Shown here one piece after another: positions 21,228-30,311 of a stretch of DNA of 64,000 nucleotides. This DNA is from Phycisphaerales bacterium (lineage in GTDB: Bacteria; Planctomycetota; Phycisphaerae; Phycisphaerales; UBA1924). Both the position numbers and the translations under genes were made by a program. The notes below the pieces were generated by a model, which worked only from the letters and a program-made list of their open reading frames with translations, was not told the origin of the DNA and made no database searches. How positions within the stretch are numbered: the first letter of the stretch is position 1; every line of letters begins with the position of its first letter. The stretch spans positions 186,001 through 250,000 of the forward strand of contig JAFIFZ010000079.1 of NCBI GenBank assembly GCA_020831775.1. The letters run 5' to 3'.

Positions 21228-21758
21228 ATGACAAGAGCTGCAAGACACAGCGTGATCCTTGAGCTCGTGGGGAGTGGGATCGTCAGCAATCAGGAGCAGT
21301 TGCAGGAGATGCTCGCCGAGCGTGGGTTGATGGTGACCCAGCCGACGCTCTCGCGAGATCTCCGGACGCTCGGGGTTTTTAAAGGGCCGATGGGCTACCG
21401 CCTGCCGGAGCATGCGCCCAAGGCGTTCAGCGATCGGCCGATGCTGAGGAGTGTGCTGAAGGGGTTTGTGACGCGGATCGAGTGCGCGGGGACGCTGGTG
21501 ATCCTGCGGACGGGCCCGGGGCATGCGCAGATCGTCGGGCTGGAGCTGGACCGGACGCCGCTGGACGGCGTGTTCGGGACGCTGGCTGGCGACGACACGA
21601 TCTTCATCGCGATGCGCGACCAGAGTTCAGCGATGTGCCTGCGCGACCGGCTTCGGGTGCTCTCGGAGATGGCCTGGCCCGACGGGAGCCCGCCGTCTGA
21701 GACGGAGAACGGCGACGAGGAGGTCAGCGAGCTACGGCAGGAGGAGCACGAGGCTTGA
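21228..21758 (+). CDS. argR: arginine repressor ArgR
   Basis: ArgR binds arginine and represses the arginine operon. The product is 176 aa. The ATG at 21228 is preferred over the in-frame ATG at 21216, which overlaps the likely -10 box. Residues about 5-65 form the winged-helix DNA-binding domain (VSNQEQLQEMLAERGLMVTQ, then PTLSRDLRTLGV). Residues about 85-150 form the arginine-binding hexamerisation domain (GTLVILRTGPGHAQIVGLEL, then AGDDTIFIAMRD). An acidic tail of about 25 residues (TENGDEEVSELRQEEHEA) is an addition to the family. The gene leads the operon and overlaps argC. Confidence 0.93.
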   Translation: MTRAARHSVILELVGSGIVSNQEQLQEMLAERGLMVTQPTLSRDLRTLGVFKGPMGYRLPEHAPKAFSDRPMLRSVLKGFVTRIECAGTLVILRTGPGHAQIVGLELDRTPLDGVFGTLAGDDTIFIAMRDQSSAMCLRDRLRVLSEMAWPDGSPPSETENGDEEVSELRQEEHEA

Positions 21759-22774
21759 CGCTGCGTTGCGTGGTTATCGGAGCCGCCGGGTACACCGGCG
21801 CGGAGGTCTGCCGCCTGCTGGTGCAACATCCCGGGGCGTCGGTGGTCGGTCTGTTCGGCTCCGCCCGGCGTGCCGACGACGCCTCGACGATGGGCGAGCT
21901 GTTCGGGCGCTTCCGAGAGCGGCTGGACCTTCCCGTCGATCCGGCGGATCCGGGAAGGATCGCGGAACTGGGGCCGGACGCGGCGTTTTTGGCGACGCCG
22001 CACGAGGCGAGCGTCGAGCTTGCCAAGGACCTGCTCGATCGCGGGATCCGGGTCTTTGATCTGTCGGCCGCGTACCGGCTGCCCGACGCGGGGCTGTACC
22101 CGAAGCACTACGGGTTCGAGCACGCCCACCCCGATCTGCTCGAATCGGCGGTGTACGGGCTGGTCGAGGTTGCGCGCGAGCGGCTTAAGGGCGCGAGGCT
22201 CGTTGCGGTGCCCGGGTGTTATCCGACTTCGGCGATCCTGCCGTTGCGGCCGCTGGTTGATGCGGGGGCGATCAGGGCGGGCACGACGCCGGTGGTCAGC
22301 TCGATCAGCGGGGTCAGCGGCGCCGGGCGGAGCCCGAAGCTTGGGAACCTGTTCTGCGAGGTCGGGCTGGAGGCGTACGGGGCGCTGCGCCACCGGCACC
22401 AGCCGGAGATCGGGCATCACGCGGGCGTCGCGGTGCGCTTCACCCCCCACCTCGCCCCCTTGGACCGCGGGATCGTCAGCACGATCCATGTCGAGCTGGC
22501 GGAGGGCTGGGACGCGGCGAGGGTGCGCGGGGTGTACAAGGAAAAATACGGCTCGGAGCGGTTCGTGCGTCTGCTGCCGGAGGGTCGCTGGCCCAAGACG
22601 GTCGATGTGCGCGGGACCAACTGCTGCGACATCGGGCTGATCGATGACGGGGCGGGGCATCTGGTGGTGTCCAGCTCGATCGACAACCTGGTGAAGGGGG
22701 CCGCGGGGCAGGCGGTGCAGTGCATGAATGTGTCGTTCGGGCTGCCCGAGACCCACGGGCTGGAGGTGCTCTGA
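21755..22774 (+). CDS. argC: N-acetyl-gamma-glutamyl-phosphate reductase
   Basis: It reduces N-acetylglutamyl phosphate to the semialdehyde with NADPH, the third step of arginine synthesis. The product is 339 aa. The TTG start overlaps the argR stop (TTGA), with GGAGGAG about nine bases upstream; it gives the standard N-terminus LRCVVIGAAGYTGAEV, the NADP-binding loop. The catalytic Cys lies in VAVPGCYPTSAI (about residue 151). SGVSGAGRSPKL and a C-terminal NCCDIGL segment also match the family. Confidence 0.95.
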   Translation: MTLRCVVIGAAGYTGAEVCRLLVQHPGASVVGLFGSARRADDASTMGELFGRFRERLDLPVDPADPGRIAELGPDAAFLATPHEASVELAKDLLDRGIRVFDLSAAYRLPDAGLYPKHYGFEHAHPDLLESAVYGLVEVARERLKGARLVAVPGCYPTSAILPLRPLVDAGAIRAGTTPVVSSISGVSGAGRSPKLGNLFCEVGLEAYGALRHRHQPEIGHHAGVAVRFTPHLAPLDRGIVSTIHVELAEGWDAARVRGVYKEKYGSERFVRLLPEGRWPKTVDVRGTNCCDIGLIDDGAGHLVVSSSIDNLVKGAAGQAVQCMNVSFGLPETHGLEVL

Positions 22775-23655
22775 TGGTCGAGCACCCCGATCGCCCCGGC
22801 GTGGTGCTGGTGGTCAAGCTGGGCGGGCTGGGGGTCGAGCGGCCCGAGGCGCGCGCCGAGCTCTGGCGGGCGCTGGGCTCGCTGCACCTCGCGCTGACGG
22901 CCCGGCGTGACGGCTCGGGCGTGATCGTCGTCCACGGCGGGGGCGAGGCGATCGCCCGCCATCTGGAACGCCTCGGTATGCCGACGGTCAAGCGGGACGG
23001 GATCCGGCTGACCCCGCCCGAACAGATGCGCGAGATCGCCGGTGTGCTGGCGGGCAAGGTCAACGCGGGGCTGGTCGGCGCGATGGTGGCGGCGGGCGTG
23101 CCGGCGGTCGGGCTGATGCTCTCCTCGGGCGGGGCGCTGCGTTGCGAAGTGACGACGAAGTATGGACCGGACGCGGGGCGCGTCGGCGAGATCACTGGTG
23201 GCGAGGGCTCGCTGATCGGGACGCTGCTGGAGGCGGGGTACCTGCCGGTGTTCAGCTCGATCGGCTCGGCGCCGGACGGGGAACTCGTCAACATCAACGC
23301 CGACGACGCGGCGTCGGGCGTGGCCCGTGTCGCGGGGGCGACAGGCGTTGTGTTCCTGACCGATGTCCCGGGCGTGCGGGGCGAGGCGGGGACGACGCTG
23401 GCGGAACTGGACGGGGCGGAGATCGAGCGCCTGATCAAGGCGGGCGTGATCGAGGGCGGAATGGTGCCGAAGGTGCGCGGGGCGCTGGAGACGGCAAGGG
23501 CGCTGGGCGTGCCGGTGCTCATCGCGTCGTTCGATGATCCGGTGGCGCTGGAGGGGTTGGCGTCGGGCGAGCGGGTGGGGACGAGGGTGATCGGCGGGGG
23601 CGCAGGGCGCGGGGCGCAGGGTGCTGAGAACAAGAAATCGGAGGTGGGATCGTGA
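22774..23655 (+). CDS. argB: acetylglutamate kinase
   Basis: It phosphorylates N-acetylglutamate, the second step of arginine synthesis. The product is 293 aa, the normal size. The ATG at 22774 overlaps the argC stop (TGATG) with GGAGGT upstream; an earlier in-frame start lies inside argC and is rejected. Family features are VVKLGGLG near the N-terminus, VIVVHGGGEAI (substrate loop), GEITGGEG, ELVNINADDAASGVA (substrate and ATP contacts) and GVFLTDVPGV-like strands. A low-complexity C-terminal stretch (GGGAGRGAQGAENKK) is unusual. No N-terminal feedback helix is evident, so control by ArgR, rather than by allostery, is likely. Confidence 0.94.
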   Translation: MVEHPDRPGVVLVVKLGGLGVERPEARAELWRALGSLHLALTARRDGSGVIVVHGGGEAIARHLERLGMPTVKRDGIRLTPPEQMREIAGVLAGKVNAGLVGAMVAAGVPAVGLMLSSGGALRCEVTTKYGPDAGRVGEITGGEGSLIGTLLEAGYLPVFSSIGSAPDGELVNINADDAASGVARVAGATGVVFLTDVPGVRGEAGTTLAELDGAEIERLIKAGVIEGGMVPKVRGALETARALGVPVLIASFDDPVALEGLASGERVGTRVIGGGAGRGAQGAENKKSEVGS

Positions 23656-24596
23656 GCGGGCTGACGCCATCACTGTTGGGGCGTGACCTGCTCACGCTGG
23701 CCGCGTGGACGCGCGACGAGATCGCGGGCGTGCTGGACCTTGCGTCGGCGATCAAGGCCGATCCGGCGTCGTACCGGTCGGCCCTTGCGGGCAGGGTCGG
23801 CGTGCTGCTGTTCGAGAAGCCATCGCTGCGGACGCGGGTGAGCTTCGAGGTCGGCTTCGCCCGGCTGGGGGGGCACGCGATCTACCTCGAACACAACCAC
23901 AGCCTGATCGGCGAACGCGAGGCGATCAAGGACTACGCCAAGAACCTGGAGCGTTGGAGCGATGTGGTGATCGCCCGAGTCTTCGAGCACAGAACCCTCG
24001 AAGAGCTGGCGACCTATTCGTCCAAGCCGGTCGTCAACGCGCTGAGCGAGCTGACCCATCCCTGCCAGGCGCTGGCGGACATGCTGACGCTCCGCGAGCG
24101 GCTCGGTTCGCTTGAGGGCAGGAAGCTGGCGTACATCGGGGACGGAAACAATGTCTGCCACTCGCTGATGCTGGCGAGCTCGATCATGGGCGTGGATCTG
24201 GTGGTGGTGACGCCGCCGGGATACGAGCCGACGCCGGAGATGGCCCGGCTGAGCGGGGAGCGTGCGGGGGCGAGCGGCGCATCGTTAAAGATTACGAATG
24301 AACTTTCGGCCCTGGAAGGGTGCGACGCGGTGTATACAGACGCCTGGGTCTCGATGGGGCAGGCGGACGAGGCTGGAAAAAGACTCGAAGCGTTCCGCGA
24401 TTACCAGGTGAACAATGCGCTGATGGCCTCGGCGGGCCCGGACGCCCTGTTCATGCACTGCCTGCCGGCCAAGCGCGGGGTCGAGGTGACCGACAGCGTG
24501 GTGGACAGCGCCCGATCGGTCGTGTACGACCAGGCCGAGAACCGCATGCACGCGCAGAACGCGCTGCTGATGAACCTGTTGGGAGAGAGCGACTGA
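23652..24596 (+). CDS. argF: ornithine carbamoyltransferase
   Basis: It makes citrulline from ornithine and carbamoyl phosphate. The product is 314 aa. The GTG start overlaps the argB stop (GTGA). The carbamoyl-phosphate loop reads [10 protein letters not shown], where most relatives have STRTR; the Arg contacts are kept. HPCQALADM, the ornithine loop ([10 protein letters not shown]) and HCLPAKRG with the catalytic Cys are present, followed by [17 protein letters not shown]. The SMG loop fits ornithine and not acetylornithine as substrate. Confidence 0.95.
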   Translation: MSGLTPSLLGRDLLTLAAWTRDEIAGVLDLASAIKADPASYRSALAGRVGVLLFEKPSLRTRVSFEVGFARLGGHAIYLEHNHSLIGEREAIKDYAKNLERWSDVVIARVFEHRTLEELATYSSKPVVNALSELTHPCQALADMLTLRERLGSLEGRKLAYIGDGNNVCHSLMLASSIMGVDLVVVTPPGYEPTPEMARLSGERAGASGASLKITNELSALEGCDAVYTDAWVSMGQADEAGKRLEAFRDYQVNNALMASAGPDALFMHCLPAKRGVEVTDSVVDSARSVVYDQAENRMHAQNALLMNLLGESD

Positions 24597-24598
24597 CT

Positions 24599-25837
24599 AT
24601 GGCGAACCGTGTTGCATTGGCGTATTCGGGCGGGCTTGATACCTCCGCGATCCTGACTTGGCTGAGGGAGACCTACGACTGCGAGGTCGTGGCCTTCGTG
24701 GCCGATGTGGGCCAGGGAGACGAGGAGCTTGTGGGCATCGAGGAGAAGGCGCTCAAGAGCGGGGCCGTCGCCTGCGAGGTCGCCGACCTGAAGCGTGAGT
24801 TCATCGAGGACTATGTCTTCCCGACGCTGATCGCCGGGGCGGTGTACGAGGGGCGGTACCTTCTGGGCACGGCGATGGCTCGGCCGGTGATCGCCAAAGC
24901 GCAGGTCGAGGCGGCCCGCAAGCACAACTGCGACTCGGTCGCGCACGGGTGCACGGGCAAGGGCAACGACCAGGTGCGGTTCGACTCGTGCTTCAGCGCC
25001 CTGGCGCCGGATCTCGAAGTGATCGCGCCGTGGCGCCAGAAGAACTGGAAGTTCAAGAGCCGCGAGGATCTGCTCGAGTATGTGCGCGAGCGTGGCATCC
25101 CCGTGACGGCGTCGGCTGAGAAGATCTACAGCCGCGACCGGAACCTTTGGCACATCAGCCACGAGGGCGGGGCGATCGAGGACGCGTGGAACCCGCCGCC
25201 CGAGGACGCGTGGATGCTGACGGCGTCGGTCGCCGAGGCCCCCGACAAGCCGCTGGATGTGAGCCTGTCTTTCGAGCACGGGCGGCCTGTCGCCCTCGAC
25301 GGCGAGCGCATGGCGGGCGAGAAGCTGGTCGAGAAGCTCAACGCCCTAGCCGGCCCGCACGGCGTCGGCCGCGTCGACATCATCGAGAACCGCGTGGTGG
25401 GCATGAAGTCGCGCGGGCTGTACGAGACGCCCGGCGGGACGGTGATCAAGGAAGCGCTTTCGGCCCTGGAAGAGCTCGTGCTCGACCGCGAGGCGTTCAG
25501 AGCCAAAGAGCGTTCCGCGCTGGAGTTTGCGCGGCTGGTGTACGAGGGGCGGTGGTTCACGCCGCTGCGTGCGGCGCTGATGGCCCAGTCCGAGACGCTG
25601 GCCGAGCCCCTGACAGGCGAGGTGGTGGTGCGTCTGTTCAAGGGGCACGCGACGCCGATCCGGCGCAAGAGCCCCAACGCGCTCTACAGCGAGGACTACG
25701 CGACCTTCGGCCCCGACGAGGTGTACGACCAGTCGCACGCTGAAGGGTTCATCCGCCTGCTGTCGCTGCCCGAGCGGATCCGCGCGTACGCCCAGCAGAA
25801 GGCTGAGAAGCTCGACAAGCCGGGGATCAACCTCTGA
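24599..25837 (+). CDS. argG: argininosuccinate synthase
   Basis: It condenses citrulline and aspartate with ATP. The product is 412 aa, the usual length. The ATG lies two bases after the argF stop and gives the N-terminus [18 protein letters not shown], the ATP pyrophosphatase loop. [40 protein letters not shown] and [10 protein letters not shown]-like segments follow the family in order. It is translated as part of the operon and overlaps argH by one base. Confidence 0.97.
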   Translation: MANRVALAYSGGLDTSAILTWLRETYDCEVVAFVADVGQGDEELVGIEEKALKSGAVACEVADLKREFIEDYVFPTLIAGAVYEGRYLLGTAMARPVIAKAQVEAARKHNCDSVAHGCTGKGNDQVRFDSCFSALAPDLEVIAPWRQKNWKFKSREDLLEYVRERGIPVTASAEKIYSRDRNLWHISHEGGAIEDAWNPPPEDAWMLTASVAEAPDKPLDVSLSFEHGRPVALDGERMAGEKLVEKLNALAGPHGVGRVDIIENRVVGMKSRGLYETPGGTVIKEALSALEELVLDREAFRAKERSALEFARLVYEGRWFTPLRAALMAQSETLAEPLTGEVVVRLFKGHATPIRRKSPNALYSEDYATFGPDEVYDQSHAEGFIRLLSLPERIRAYAQQKAEKLDKPGINL

Positions 25838-27312
25838 TGGGCGCGTCGGGCGGAGATCAGCCTGGAGGCGGGCCCGGAGGCGCCCCCACCACCCCCGGCG
25901 GGGCGATGTGGGGCGGCCGTTTCGAGGGCGGGCCCGACCCGTTGTTCCGGGCCGTGAACGACTCGCTGCCGGTCGACTGGCGGCTGGTCGAGGAGGACAT
26001 CGCCGGGTCGGTCGCGTGGTCGCGCGCGATCGAGCGGGCGGGGATCCTCTCTGCCGACGAGGGAAAGCGCGTGCGCGAGGGGCTGGCGTCGGTGCTGGAT
26101 GAGGCCCGCTCGCTGAAGGCCCCGCCGATCGAGTCGGGCGCGGAGGATGTGCACACCTGGGTCGAGCAGCGTCTGACGGCGATCGTCGGCCCCCTTGGCA
26201 AGAAGCTGCACACCGGGCGCAGCCGCAACGATCAGGTCGCGACCGACCTGCGTTTGTGGGTTCGGCGTGCGATCGACGAGCGGATCGGCGAGGTCCGCGC
26301 GGCGCAGGCGTCGCTGGTTTCGCTCGGCGAGCGTCACGAGAGCGTGATCCTGCCCGGGTACACGCACCTGCAGCGGGCACAGCCCGTGCTGGCGGCGCAC
26401 TGGGCGCTGGCGTACTTCGAGATGCTTGAGCGGGACGCCGAACGCCTCGCCGACGCCCGGGCGCGGACGAACTGGTGCCCGCTCGGTTGCGGGGCGCTGG
26501 CGGGGACGGGCTTTGCGATCGACCGCGAGGCGCTCGCGCAGGAGCTGGGCTTTGACGGGCCCTGCCTGAACAGTCTGGACGCCGTGGCGGACCGGGACTT
26601 TGTGCTGGAGACGATCAACGCGTCTGCGATGTGCGCGATCCATCTCTCCAAGCTGGCCGAGGAGCTGATCTCGTTTTGCTCTGGCGAGTTCGGGTTTGTG
26701 ACGCTGACGGACTCGATGACGAGCGGGTCGAGCCTGATGCCGCAAAAGAAGAACCCGGATGCGCTGGAACTGATGCGGGCCAAGGCGGGGCTCTTGATCG
26801 GGCGTCAGGCGGGTTTTGCGGCGGTTTTGAAGGGCCTGCCCTTGGCGTACAACAAGGACCTGCAGGAAGACAAGCGGGCGGTGTTCGAAACGCTCGACGA
26901 GCTTTCGCTGGTGCTGCGTGTGGCTTCGCGTGTGCTGGACGGGGTTGCGTTTGTGGAGGAGCGTTGCCGGACGGCGGCGGCCCAGGGGTATTCAAACGCG
27001 ACGGACCTTGCCGATGAACTGGTGGCGCTGGGCGTGGCGTTCCGCGAGGCGCACGAACAGGTCGGGCGTGCGGTCCGTGCGGCGATCGCGAAGGGCGTGG
27101 CCCTTGAAGAGCTCGGAGACGCCGAGCTCGTGGGTATCTGTCCGGCGCTGGAGGGGGAACTGGAACGCGTGCGTCCGAGGCTGACGCTGGAGGCGTCGGT
27201 CGGGCGACGCGTGGCGCTGGGCGGGAGCTCGCCCGAGCGTGTGAAAGAGGCGCTGCTTCGGGCCAAGGAAGCGCTGGGCCGAGCGCAAGAGGAAGCAGGA
27301 TCGGAGGCCTGA
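25837..27312 (+). CDS. argH: argininosuccinate lyase
   Basis: It splits argininosuccinate into arginine and fumarate. The product is 491 aa. The ATG overlaps the argG stop (TGATG). The first 23 residues are a Gly/Pro-rich extension (GGDQPGGGPGGAPTTPGGA) before the family start MWGGRFEGG, so an internal start at 25906 is possible, though the overlap argues for the longer form. HTGRSRNDQVATD, GYTHLQRAQPVLAAHW and the catalytic loop SGSSLMPQKKNPD are present; C-terminal helices match the fumarase/aspartase fold. Confidence 0.95.
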   Translation: MGASGGDQPGGGPGGAPTTPGGAMWGGRFEGGPDPLFRAVNDSLPVDWRLVEEDIAGSVAWSRAIERAGILSADEGKRVREGLASVLDEARSLKAPPIESGAEDVHTWVEQRLTAIVGPLGKKLHTGRSRNDQVATDLRLWVRRAIDERIGEVRAAQASLVSLGERHESVILPGYTHLQRAQPVLAAHWALAYFEMLERDAERLADARARTNWCPLGCGALAGTGFAIDREALAQELGFDGPCLNSLDAVADRDFVLETINASAMCAIHLSKLAEELISFCSGEFGFVTLTDSMTSGSSLMPQKKNPDALELMRAKAGLLIGRQAGFAAVLKGLPLAYNKDLQEDKRAVFETLDELSLVLRVASRVLDGVAFVEERCRTAAAQGYSNATDLADELVALGVAFREAHEQVGRAVRAAIAKGVALEELGDAELVGICPALEGELERVRPRLTLEASVGRRVALGGSSPERVKEALLRAKEALGRAQEEAGSEA

Positions 27313-27315
27313 CGC

Positions 27316-27873
27316 ATGGGATCGCTGGCCGCACGATCAAGCATGGCGCCGCCGATGGTTGCGGCGTCGACGGAGGTCGAGACGAAGCCGATGAACGAGG
27401 GAGCCCCCCCGCAGGCGACAGTGCGCACGGCCCGTCCGGCGGACTCGGCGGCGATCTGCCGCCTTGTCAACGCGTGGGCGGACGAGGGGCTGACGCTGCG
27501 CCGGACGGAAGAGGAGATCCGGGTGAACTCGGGCGAGTTCGTGCTGGCCGAGCGCCCGGGGTACGGGCCGGTGGCGTGCGGGGCGCTGGCGGTCTTCAGC
27601 CCCAGCATGGCGGAGATCAGGTCGGTGGCGGTCGAGCCGATGGCCAAGGGGACGGGGGCTGGGCGGTCGGTGATGGTCTTTCTGCTGGATGTGGCCCGGA
27701 CGCTGGAAGTGGACGAGGTGGTGCTCTTGACGAAGGTGCCGGGGTTTTTCGCCCGCTTCGGGTTTCACCCCATCGAGCCGGGGGAGCTGCCGGGGCCGTT
27801 TATGGAAGAGGCGATCGCGGGCCGCGGACGGACGATCCAGGGGCGGACGATCATGCTGCGATCCCTGCTTTGA
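27316..27873 (+). CDS. GNAT acetyltransferase, probable short N-acetylglutamate synthase
   Basis: The 185-aa protein has a GNAT fold from residue about 35: VRTARPADSAAICRLVNAW, ALAVFSPSMAEIRSVAVEPM and KGTGAGRSVMVFLLD, the acetyl-CoA loop (normally RxxGxG/A; here KGTGAGRS). KVPGFFARFGFHPIE is typical of the ArgA-type GNAT domain (LTT..YFxxxGF). It lies four bases after argH, with GGAGG eight bases upstream, and closes the operon. Such standalone GNAT domains supply N-acetylglutamate in bacteria lacking full-length ArgA. Another acetyltransferase role is possible. The first 25 residues (Ala/Met-rich) may be untranslated if an internal Met is used. Confidence 0.8.
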   Translation: MGSLAARSSMAPPMVAASTEVETKPMNEGAPPQATVRTARPADSAAICRLVNAWADEGLTLRRTEEEIRVNSGEFVLAERPGYGPVACGALAVFSPSMAEIRSVAVEPMAKGTGAGRSVMVFLLDVARTLEVDEVVLLTKVPGFFARFGFHPIEPGELPGPFMEEAIAGRGRTIQGRTIMLRSLL

Positions 27874-28042
27874 GTGGGTGTAGAGGGCCAGCGGTCGGGG
27901 CCTGCCCGGGCTCGCTGCGATCGAGGTAGAATTCGAATCGTCCGTCGACGGATCGGACCGGCGGGGAGGGCCCGACCACCCGATATGATCTAACGCGTTC
28001 CCGACGATGGGTTCGCACGGTCCATGAGACGGGAGGTCGGTG

Positions 28043-28831
28043 ATGAAGGGTGTAATCCTCGCGGGCGGGCTTGGTTCCAGACTGCGTCCTCTGACGCTGG
28101 TGACGAACAAGCACCTGCTTCCGGTGTACGACAAGCCGATGATCTACTACCCGATCCAGTGCCTGCTGAACGCGGGGATCGACGAGGTCATCGTGGTGAC
28201 GGGGGGCGAGCACGCGGGCGACTTCCTGCACCTGCTCAAGAACGGCAAGCAGCTCGGCCTGCGGCATCTTGAGTACGCGTATCAGGAGGGCGAGGGGGGG
28301 ATCGCCGAGGCGCTGAAGCTCGCCGAGGACTTCGCCGACGGCGACAAGATCTGCGTCGTCTTGGGTGACAACATCATCGAGAAGAACATCAAGAAGGCCG
28401 CGGGCGACTTCTTCACGCAGCGGTCGGGGGCGAAGCTGTTGCTGAAGGAAGTGCACGACCCGGAGCGTTTCGGGGTGGTGCGTTTCGACGGCGAGGGGCC
28501 GGGGGCGCCGGTCGTCGAGATCCTCGAGAAGCCCGAGGACCCGCCGAGCAACTGCGCCGTCACGGGGATCTACTTTTACGATCCAGATGTGTTCGAGATC
28601 TGCAAGACGCTCAAGCCGAGCAAGCGGGGCGAGCTCGAGATCACCGATGTGAACAACGAGTACCTGCGTCGGGGCGACCTGACCTACGAGGTGCTCGACG
28701 GGTGGTGGACGGACGCGGGCACCTTCGAGAGCTTGTTCCATGCGACCAAGCTGGTCGAGCAGGGCGGGGCGAACCTGGTCGATGGCCAGCCCAGGCCCAT
28801 GGCGCCCTTATTCACCGCCGCGAGCGAGTAA
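28043..28831 (+). CDS. rmlA: glucose-1-phosphate thymidylyltransferase
   Basis: It makes dTDP-glucose, the first step to dTDP-rhamnose. The product is 262 aa. The ATG at 28043 has GGAGGT six bases upstream and gives MKGVILAGGLGSRLRPLT, the nucleotidyltransferase signature. Further family segments are NKHLLPVYDKPMIYYPI, YAYQEGEGGIAEAL (EAL-type: IAEALKLAEDF), LGDNIIEKNI and VLDGWWTDAGTFESL. The protein is about 30 residues shorter than enterobacterial RmlA, as in the related short forms. It opens the rml cluster; the gap of about 170 bases upstream holds a TATGAT box (27984-27989) without a clear -35. Confidence 0.93.
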   Translation: MKGVILAGGLGSRLRPLTLVTNKHLLPVYDKPMIYYPIQCLLNAGIDEVIVVTGGEHAGDFLHLLKNGKQLGLRHLEYAYQEGEGGIAEALKLAEDFADGDKICVVLGDNIIEKNIKKAAGDFFTQRSGAKLLLKEVHDPERFGVVRFDGEGPGAPVVEILEKPEDPPSNCAVTGIYFYDPDVFEICKTLKPSKRGELEITDVNNEYLRRGDLTYEVLDGWWTDAGTFESLFHATKLVEQGGANLVDGQPRPMAPLFTAASE

Positions 28832-28837
28832 TCCCAC

Positions 28838-29371
28838 ATGAGCACGACACACGCACCGGCACGGACGGGGGGCGGGATGGCGCCGATCGGGATCCCGAGG
28901 TTTTCAGGTTCGATCGCCGACGCGTACAACGAGGCGATCGAGAAGACCGAGCCGCGTTGGGTTCCGGCGTCGTACTACACCGACGACCGCGGGTGGTCAC
29001 TGATGAACCTGCTCCAGGGCGTGATGGGCCCCGAGGGACAGGTGAACTTCTCGGTGCAGTACCCGGGCGTGATCAAGGCTTGGCACCGGCACAAGCTGCA
29101 GACAGATTTTTGGCTCTGCCTGCAGGGGCACCTGAGGATCGGCGTGGCGTGCCGCGATCGGGGCGTGAGCTGGACGGTCGTGAGCGGGGAGAAGAACCCG
29201 GGCATCGCGATCATCCCCCCCACCCTCTGGCACGGGGCGTCGACGGTCGGGCATGCGCCCGCGGGGCTCCTGTACTACGTGACCAAGGCCTTCGACCCGA
29301 AGAACCCCGACGAGGAACGCCTGGCGTTCGACGCGATCGAGCGGTTCCCGTGGGGTGTTGAACACCGATGA
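28838..29371 (+). CDS. rmlC: cupin-fold sugar epimerase, probable dTDP-4-dehydrorhamnose 3,5-epimerase
   Basis: The 177-aa protein has a cupin fold with the His cluster VIKAWHRHKLQTDFW (the first His is the expected base) and LRIGVACRDRG. Relative to canonical RmlC (VRGLH at the entry), the sequence is closer to the divergent epimerase-like branch, so the exact reaction is less certain than for its neighbours, but its place between rmlA and rmlD argues for the epimerase. It lies six bases after rmlA and overlaps rmlD (ATGA). The first 15 residues (STTHAPARTGGGMAPIG) are unlike the rest. Confidence 0.78.
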   Translation: MSTTHAPARTGGGMAPIGIPRFSGSIADAYNEAIEKTEPRWVPASYYTDDRGWSLMNLLQGVMGPEGQVNFSVQYPGVIKAWHRHKLQTDFWLCLQGHLRIGVACRDRGVSWTVVSGEKNPGIAIIPPTLWHGASTVGHAPAGLLYYVTKAFDPKNPDEERLAFDAIERFPWGVEHR

Positions 29372-30243
29372 GCCCCGCGCCGGCCGACAACAGAGCGCCC
29401 CAGCGCGTGCTGGTGCTCGGCGCGACGGGGATGGTCGGGCGGGCGTGGCGCGGGCTCTTGACCTCGCACGGGATCGAGCACCGGGCGCTGGCCCGGCCCG
29501 AGTTCGACCTGCTGAACTCCGAGACCATCGAAGCGATCGACTTTGACGGGTTCGACCTCGTCGTCAACGCGGCGGCGTGGACGGATGTCGACGGCGCCGA
29601 GGCCGACCCCGAGGGCGCGTCGCAAGCCAACGGCGCCTCGGTGCGCCGCATCGCCGAACGCTGCGACGACGCCGGGGCGACACTGGTCCATTACTCGACG
29701 GACTACATCTTCGACGGCACGCACAACGGGCCGATCCCCGTCGACCTCGATCCCGACCCGATCAACGCGTACGGCAAATCCAAGCTCGAGGGCGAGCGGG
29801 GCATCGCGGCGACCGGGTGCGACGCGGTCGTGGTCCGCACGAGCTGGGTCTACGCCCCGTGGGGCAAAAACTTTGTGCGCACGATCGCGAAGCTGGCGGG
29901 CGAGCGAGAGACGCTCCGCGTGGTGAGCGACCAGACCGGCCGCCCCACTTCCGCCGAGCACCTTGCCCGATCCAGCTTCGCCCTGGCGATGACCGGGGCG
30001 CGGGGCGTGTGGCACGCGACGGACGCGGGGGCGTGCTCGTGGTTCGAGTTTGCGCGAGAAATCGTCTCGCTGGTCGGCTCGGCGTGTGTCGTCGAGCCCT
30101 GCACCAGCGAGGAGTTTCCGAGGCCGGCGAAACGCCCGACCAACAGCGTGCTGGACATCGCGCCGGCCGAGACCCTGCTGGGTCCCCTGACGCCCTGGCA
30201 GCTCGCGCTGGCGGATGTGGTCCGGCGCCTGACGATCGATTGA
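29368..30243 (+). CDS. rmlD: dTDP-4-dehydrorhamnose reductase
   Basis: It makes the last reduction to dTDP-rhamnose. The product is 291 aa. The start overlaps the rmlC stop by four bases. The Rossmann loop is VLVLGATGMVGRAW. YSTDYIFDG, PINAYGKSKLEGE (catalytic YxxxK) and a TSWVYAPWGKNFV segment follow the RmlD pattern, with RPTNSVLDIAP near the end. Confidence 0.93.
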   Translation: MSPAPADNRAPQRVLVLGATGMVGRAWRGLLTSHGIEHRALARPEFDLLNSETIEAIDFDGFDLVVNAAAWTDVDGAEADPEGASQANGASVRRIAERCDDAGATLVHYSTDYIFDGTHNGPIPVDLDPDPINAYGKSKLEGERGIAATGCDAVVVRTSWVYAPWGKNFVRTIAKLAGERETLRVVSDQTGRPTSAEHLARSSFALAMTGARGVWHATDAGACSWFEFAREIVSLVGSACVVEPCTSEEFPRPAKRPTNSVLDIAPAETLLGPLTPWQLALADVVRRLTID

Positions 30244-30311
30244 CACTGAAAGACACGGGCCGGGCGCGGCAGGCGCCAAAGCCCTTCAGACGCGAGAGGA
30301 AGCACAGAGCC

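Noticed and set aside
21190-21230. ARG box (ArgR operator) at the arginine promoter
   Set aside because: ATGAATGAT resembles one half-site, but no inverted partner was found by eye.
28024-28042. Alternative GTG start of rmlA at 28040
   Set aside because: The ATG three bases on matches the family start and has the better ribosome-binding-site spacing.
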